Positions 5,622 through 7,269 of a stretch of 7,269 nucleotides of DNA are shown here, piece by piece; the first letter of the stretch is position 1, and every line of letters begins with the position of its first letter. Source of the DNA: a bacterium (GTDB lineage Bacteria; SZUA-79; Acidulodesulfobacterales; Acidulodesulfobacteraceae); the NCBI GenBank assembly GCA_021788495.1, contig JAJYKQ010000050.1, positions 1-7,269 of the forward strand, written 5' to 3'. A program made the translations under genes and the position numbers. The notes beneath the pieces were generated by a model. The model did not search any database. It was not told the DNA's origin and saw only the letters and a program-made list of their open reading frames with translations.

Positions 5622-6899
5622 ATGGACAATATGAGTAAGGCCGCATCTATAGAAGAAATTGCGGAGAAGGCTTACGGCGCGAGCAGCAGCATAGCAAATG
5701 CCGGCCCCGCAATAAAACTTAATATACTCGAAACCCTCAAGGACCTTTTAATTAAAAATAAAAAGCGGATAGAAGCCGAAAATGCCAAGGATATAGAAAG
5801 CGCAAAAGCTGCGGGATTAAGCAAGCCTATGCTGGACAGGCTTCATATCGGCGAAAAGACGTTTTCTTCCATGCTTAACTCTATCGACGACGTAATGAAG
5901 ATTAAAGACCCCGTAGGCGAAATAGAAAATATCGCGGTAAGGCCGAACGGGCTTATGGTAGGCAGGATGAGAATACCGCTAGGCGTAATCGGAATAATTT
6001 ACGAATCGAGACCTAACGTTACTATCGATGCGTCGATACTCTGTCTTTTGTCCGGGAACGCGGTAATATTAAGGGGCGGTTCGGAAGCCATAAACTCGAA
6101 TAAAATACTTGCTTCGATAGTTTCGGAAAGCTTAAAAATTAACGGTCTTCCTCCGGAAGCCGTTTCTATAGTTCCTTATACGGACAGGTCTGCAATTGCG
6201 GAAATGATATCGCTCAAAAAATACATAGACCTTATAATTCCGCGGGGCGGCGAAGGACTTATTTCGTTCGTGACGGAAAATTCCAAAATTCCGGTAATAA
6301 AGCACGATAAAGGCGTCTGCCATATATACGTCGATAAATATGCCGATATAAATAAATCGGTCGATGTTATAATCAATTCAAAAGTTCAGAGGCCATCCGT
6401 GTGCAATGCTTTGGAAACCCTTATGGTGCACTCCGATATTATGGGAGATTTTATGCCGGAAATGTTTGCCGAGCTTAAAAAGAACGGCGTAGAAACAAGA
6501 GTGGACGACGAAATTATGAATATTTTTAAAAATAGGTTTAATTTTATAACTCCGGCAACAGATGCAGACTGGGACGCCGAATATCTTAACCTTACGCTGT
6601 CGGTTAAAACCGTTAAAAATATGGACGAAGCAATAGAGCATATAAAGCGGCACGGTTCCAACCATACCGAGTCCATATTGACGGAAAACTATAGCCGCGC
6701 CCTTGAGTTCATAAAGAAAGTAAATTCATCCTGCGTGCTAATAAACGCTTCTACCAGGTTTAACGACGGCTTTGAGCTTGGTCTCGGCGCCGAAATAGGC
6801 ATATCTACTTCAAAAATTCATGCATTCGGTCCCATGGGGGCAAAAGAGCTTACGACGACTAAATTTGTAGTATTCGGAAACTATCAGAAAAGAACTTAA
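5622..6899 (+). CDS. proA: Glutamate-5-semialdehyde dehydrogenase (gamma-glutamyl phosphate reductase)
   Basis: ProA reduces the unstable gamma-glutamyl phosphate made by ProB to glutamate-5-semialdehyde with NADPH; the product cyclises to pyrroline-5-carboxylate. The 425 residues are the usual length. It belongs to the aldehyde dehydrogenase superfamily. Visible are IPLGVIGIIYESRPNVT (118-134), the cofactor-region segment GNAVILRGGSEA (145-156), IIPRGGEGLI (205-214), the catalytic Cys261 in RPSVCNALET, and the C-terminal signature NASTRFNDGFELGLGAEIG followed by HAFGPMGAKELTT. A strong Shine-Dalgarno sequence supports the first ATG. It directly follows proB, so the two enzymes that share a labile intermediate are made together. 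proC, the last step, is not in the window. Confidence 0.97.
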   Translation: MDNMSKAASIEEIAEKAYGASSSIANAGPAIKLNILETLKDLLIKNKKRIEAENAKDIESAKAAGLSKPMLDRLHIGEKTFSSMLNSIDDVMKIKDPVGEIENIAVRPNGLMVGRMRIPLGVIGIIYESRPNVTIDASILCLLSGNAVILRGGSEAINSNKILASIVSESLKINGLPPEAVSIVPYTDRSAIAEMISLKKYIDLIIPRGGEGLISFVTENSKIPVIKHDKGVCHIYVDKYADINKSVDVIINSKVQRPSVCNALETLMVHSDIMGDFMPEMFAELKKNGVETRVDDEIMNIFKNRFNFITPATDADWDAEYLNLTLSVKTVKNMDEAIEHIKRHGSNHTESILTENYSRALEFIKKVNSSCVLINASTRFNDGFELGLGAEIGISTSKIHAFGPMGAKELTTTKFVVFGNYQKRT

Positions 6900-6916
6900 G
6901 CGCTAAACTGATAACT

Positions 6917-7269
6917 ATGAAAATAGGAATTTTCGGGGGTACGTTTAATCCGGTTCATTTCGGACATTTAAGGGCCGCGGAAGAAGTTGCGCAGAATTTT
7001 TTAGATAAGGTTATATTTATTCCTACAAATATAACTTCTAATAAAGAAAAGCCGGGTATCGACCCCGAAAAAAGAATGGAAATGCTCAATATAGCAATCA
7101 AAAACAACAAAAAATTCGAGGCGTCGGATATAGAAATAAAAAGAGGCGGGCTTTCATACTCCTATGACACGATTATTCAGCTTAAAAAAATATATCCGTC
7201 GGACGAACTGTATTTTATAGCGGGAGTAGATGCCTATTCAGACGTAAAGAATTGGAAAAACGGCGCCGA
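6917..7269 (+). CDS. nadD: Nicotinate-nucleotide adenylyltransferase, 5' part (3' end outside window)
   Basis: NadD joins nicotinate mononucleotide and ATP to form deamido-NAD, the next-to-last step of NAD synthesis. The first 117 residues of a protein of about 200 are present and run off the window edge without a stop. Evidence is the nucleotidyltransferase N-terminus MKIGIFGGTFNPVHFGHLR with its HxGH motif (His14 to His17), SDIEIKRGGLSYSYDT (70-85, family form ElxRgGxSYTxDT) and IAGVDAYSDVKNW (101-113, usual GxDx(7)W pattern). The substrate loop that normally reads PPHK or PPHR is TSNK here (residues 40-43). The downstream ISSTxIR motif would lie outside. It starts 17 bases after proA, without a clear Shine-Dalgarno sequence, and is probably in the same operon. 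Confidence 0.93.
   Translation, partial: MKIGIFGGTFNPVHFGHLRAAEEVAQNFLDKVIFIPTNITSNKEKPGIDPEKRMEMLNIAIKNNKKFEASDIEIKRGGLSYSYDTIIQLKKIYPSDELYFIAGVDAYSDVKNWKNGA

Noticed and set aside
6378..6676. Two overlapping minus-strand open frames of about 95 codons over proA
   Set aside because: Both are opposite conserved ProA sequence, in different frames, without start signals or recognisable domains.
1..7269. CRISPR arrays, tRNA/rRNA genes, insertion-sequence genes, toxin-antitoxin or phage-defence systems
   Set aside because: I saw no regularly spaced repeats, no cloverleaf-like sequence and no transposase or defence domains. Apart from the short rpmA-obgE gap, the window is filled by conserved housekeeping genes.

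Overview
The window is an ordinary housekeeping stretch from a Gram-negative bacterium of fairly low GC content. Isoleucine is very often ATA and arginine often AGA/AGG. All recognised genes lie on the + strand. The first two genes are lipid A/Kdo genes, so the cell makes lipopolysaccharide. The order rplU-rpmA-obg-proB-proA-nadD is, from memory, typical of Deltaproteobacteria/Desulfobacterota such as Geobacter. ObgE has no long C-terminal extension. A deltaproteobacterial-type lineage is the best guess; I cannot place it more finely from sequence alone.

Layout. (1) 3-1049: 3' end of an MsbA-type lipid A flippase, cut by the window edge. (2) 1062-2477: waaA (kdtA), Kdo transferase, 12 bases downstream and probably in the same transcript. 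(3) A clear sigma70-type promoter overlaps the waaA stop and should start a second unit. (4) 2545-2862 rplU (L21) and 2913-3170 rpmA (L27). (5) A 177-base gap that is unusual: it is bracketed by an imperfect inverted repeat and holds a coding-like but truncated minus-strand reading frame. (6) 3348-4379 obgE, ribosome-assembly GTPase. (7) 4434-5597 proB and 5622-6899 proA, the first two steps of proline synthesis. (8) 6917-7269: the 5' part of nadD (NAD synthesis), cut by the right edge.

Functionally there are two blocks. MsbA moves lipid A-core across the inner membrane, and WaaA adds Kdo to the lipid A precursor before that export. The second block joins large-subunit ribosomal proteins and an assembly GTPase to proline and NAD biosynthesis.

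I found no clear new biological system. The points most worth checking are the rpmA-obgE gap cassette, two insertions in the MsbA ATPase domain, a strong promoter embedded in the waaA stop codon, and a replaced PPH(K/R) loop in NadD.
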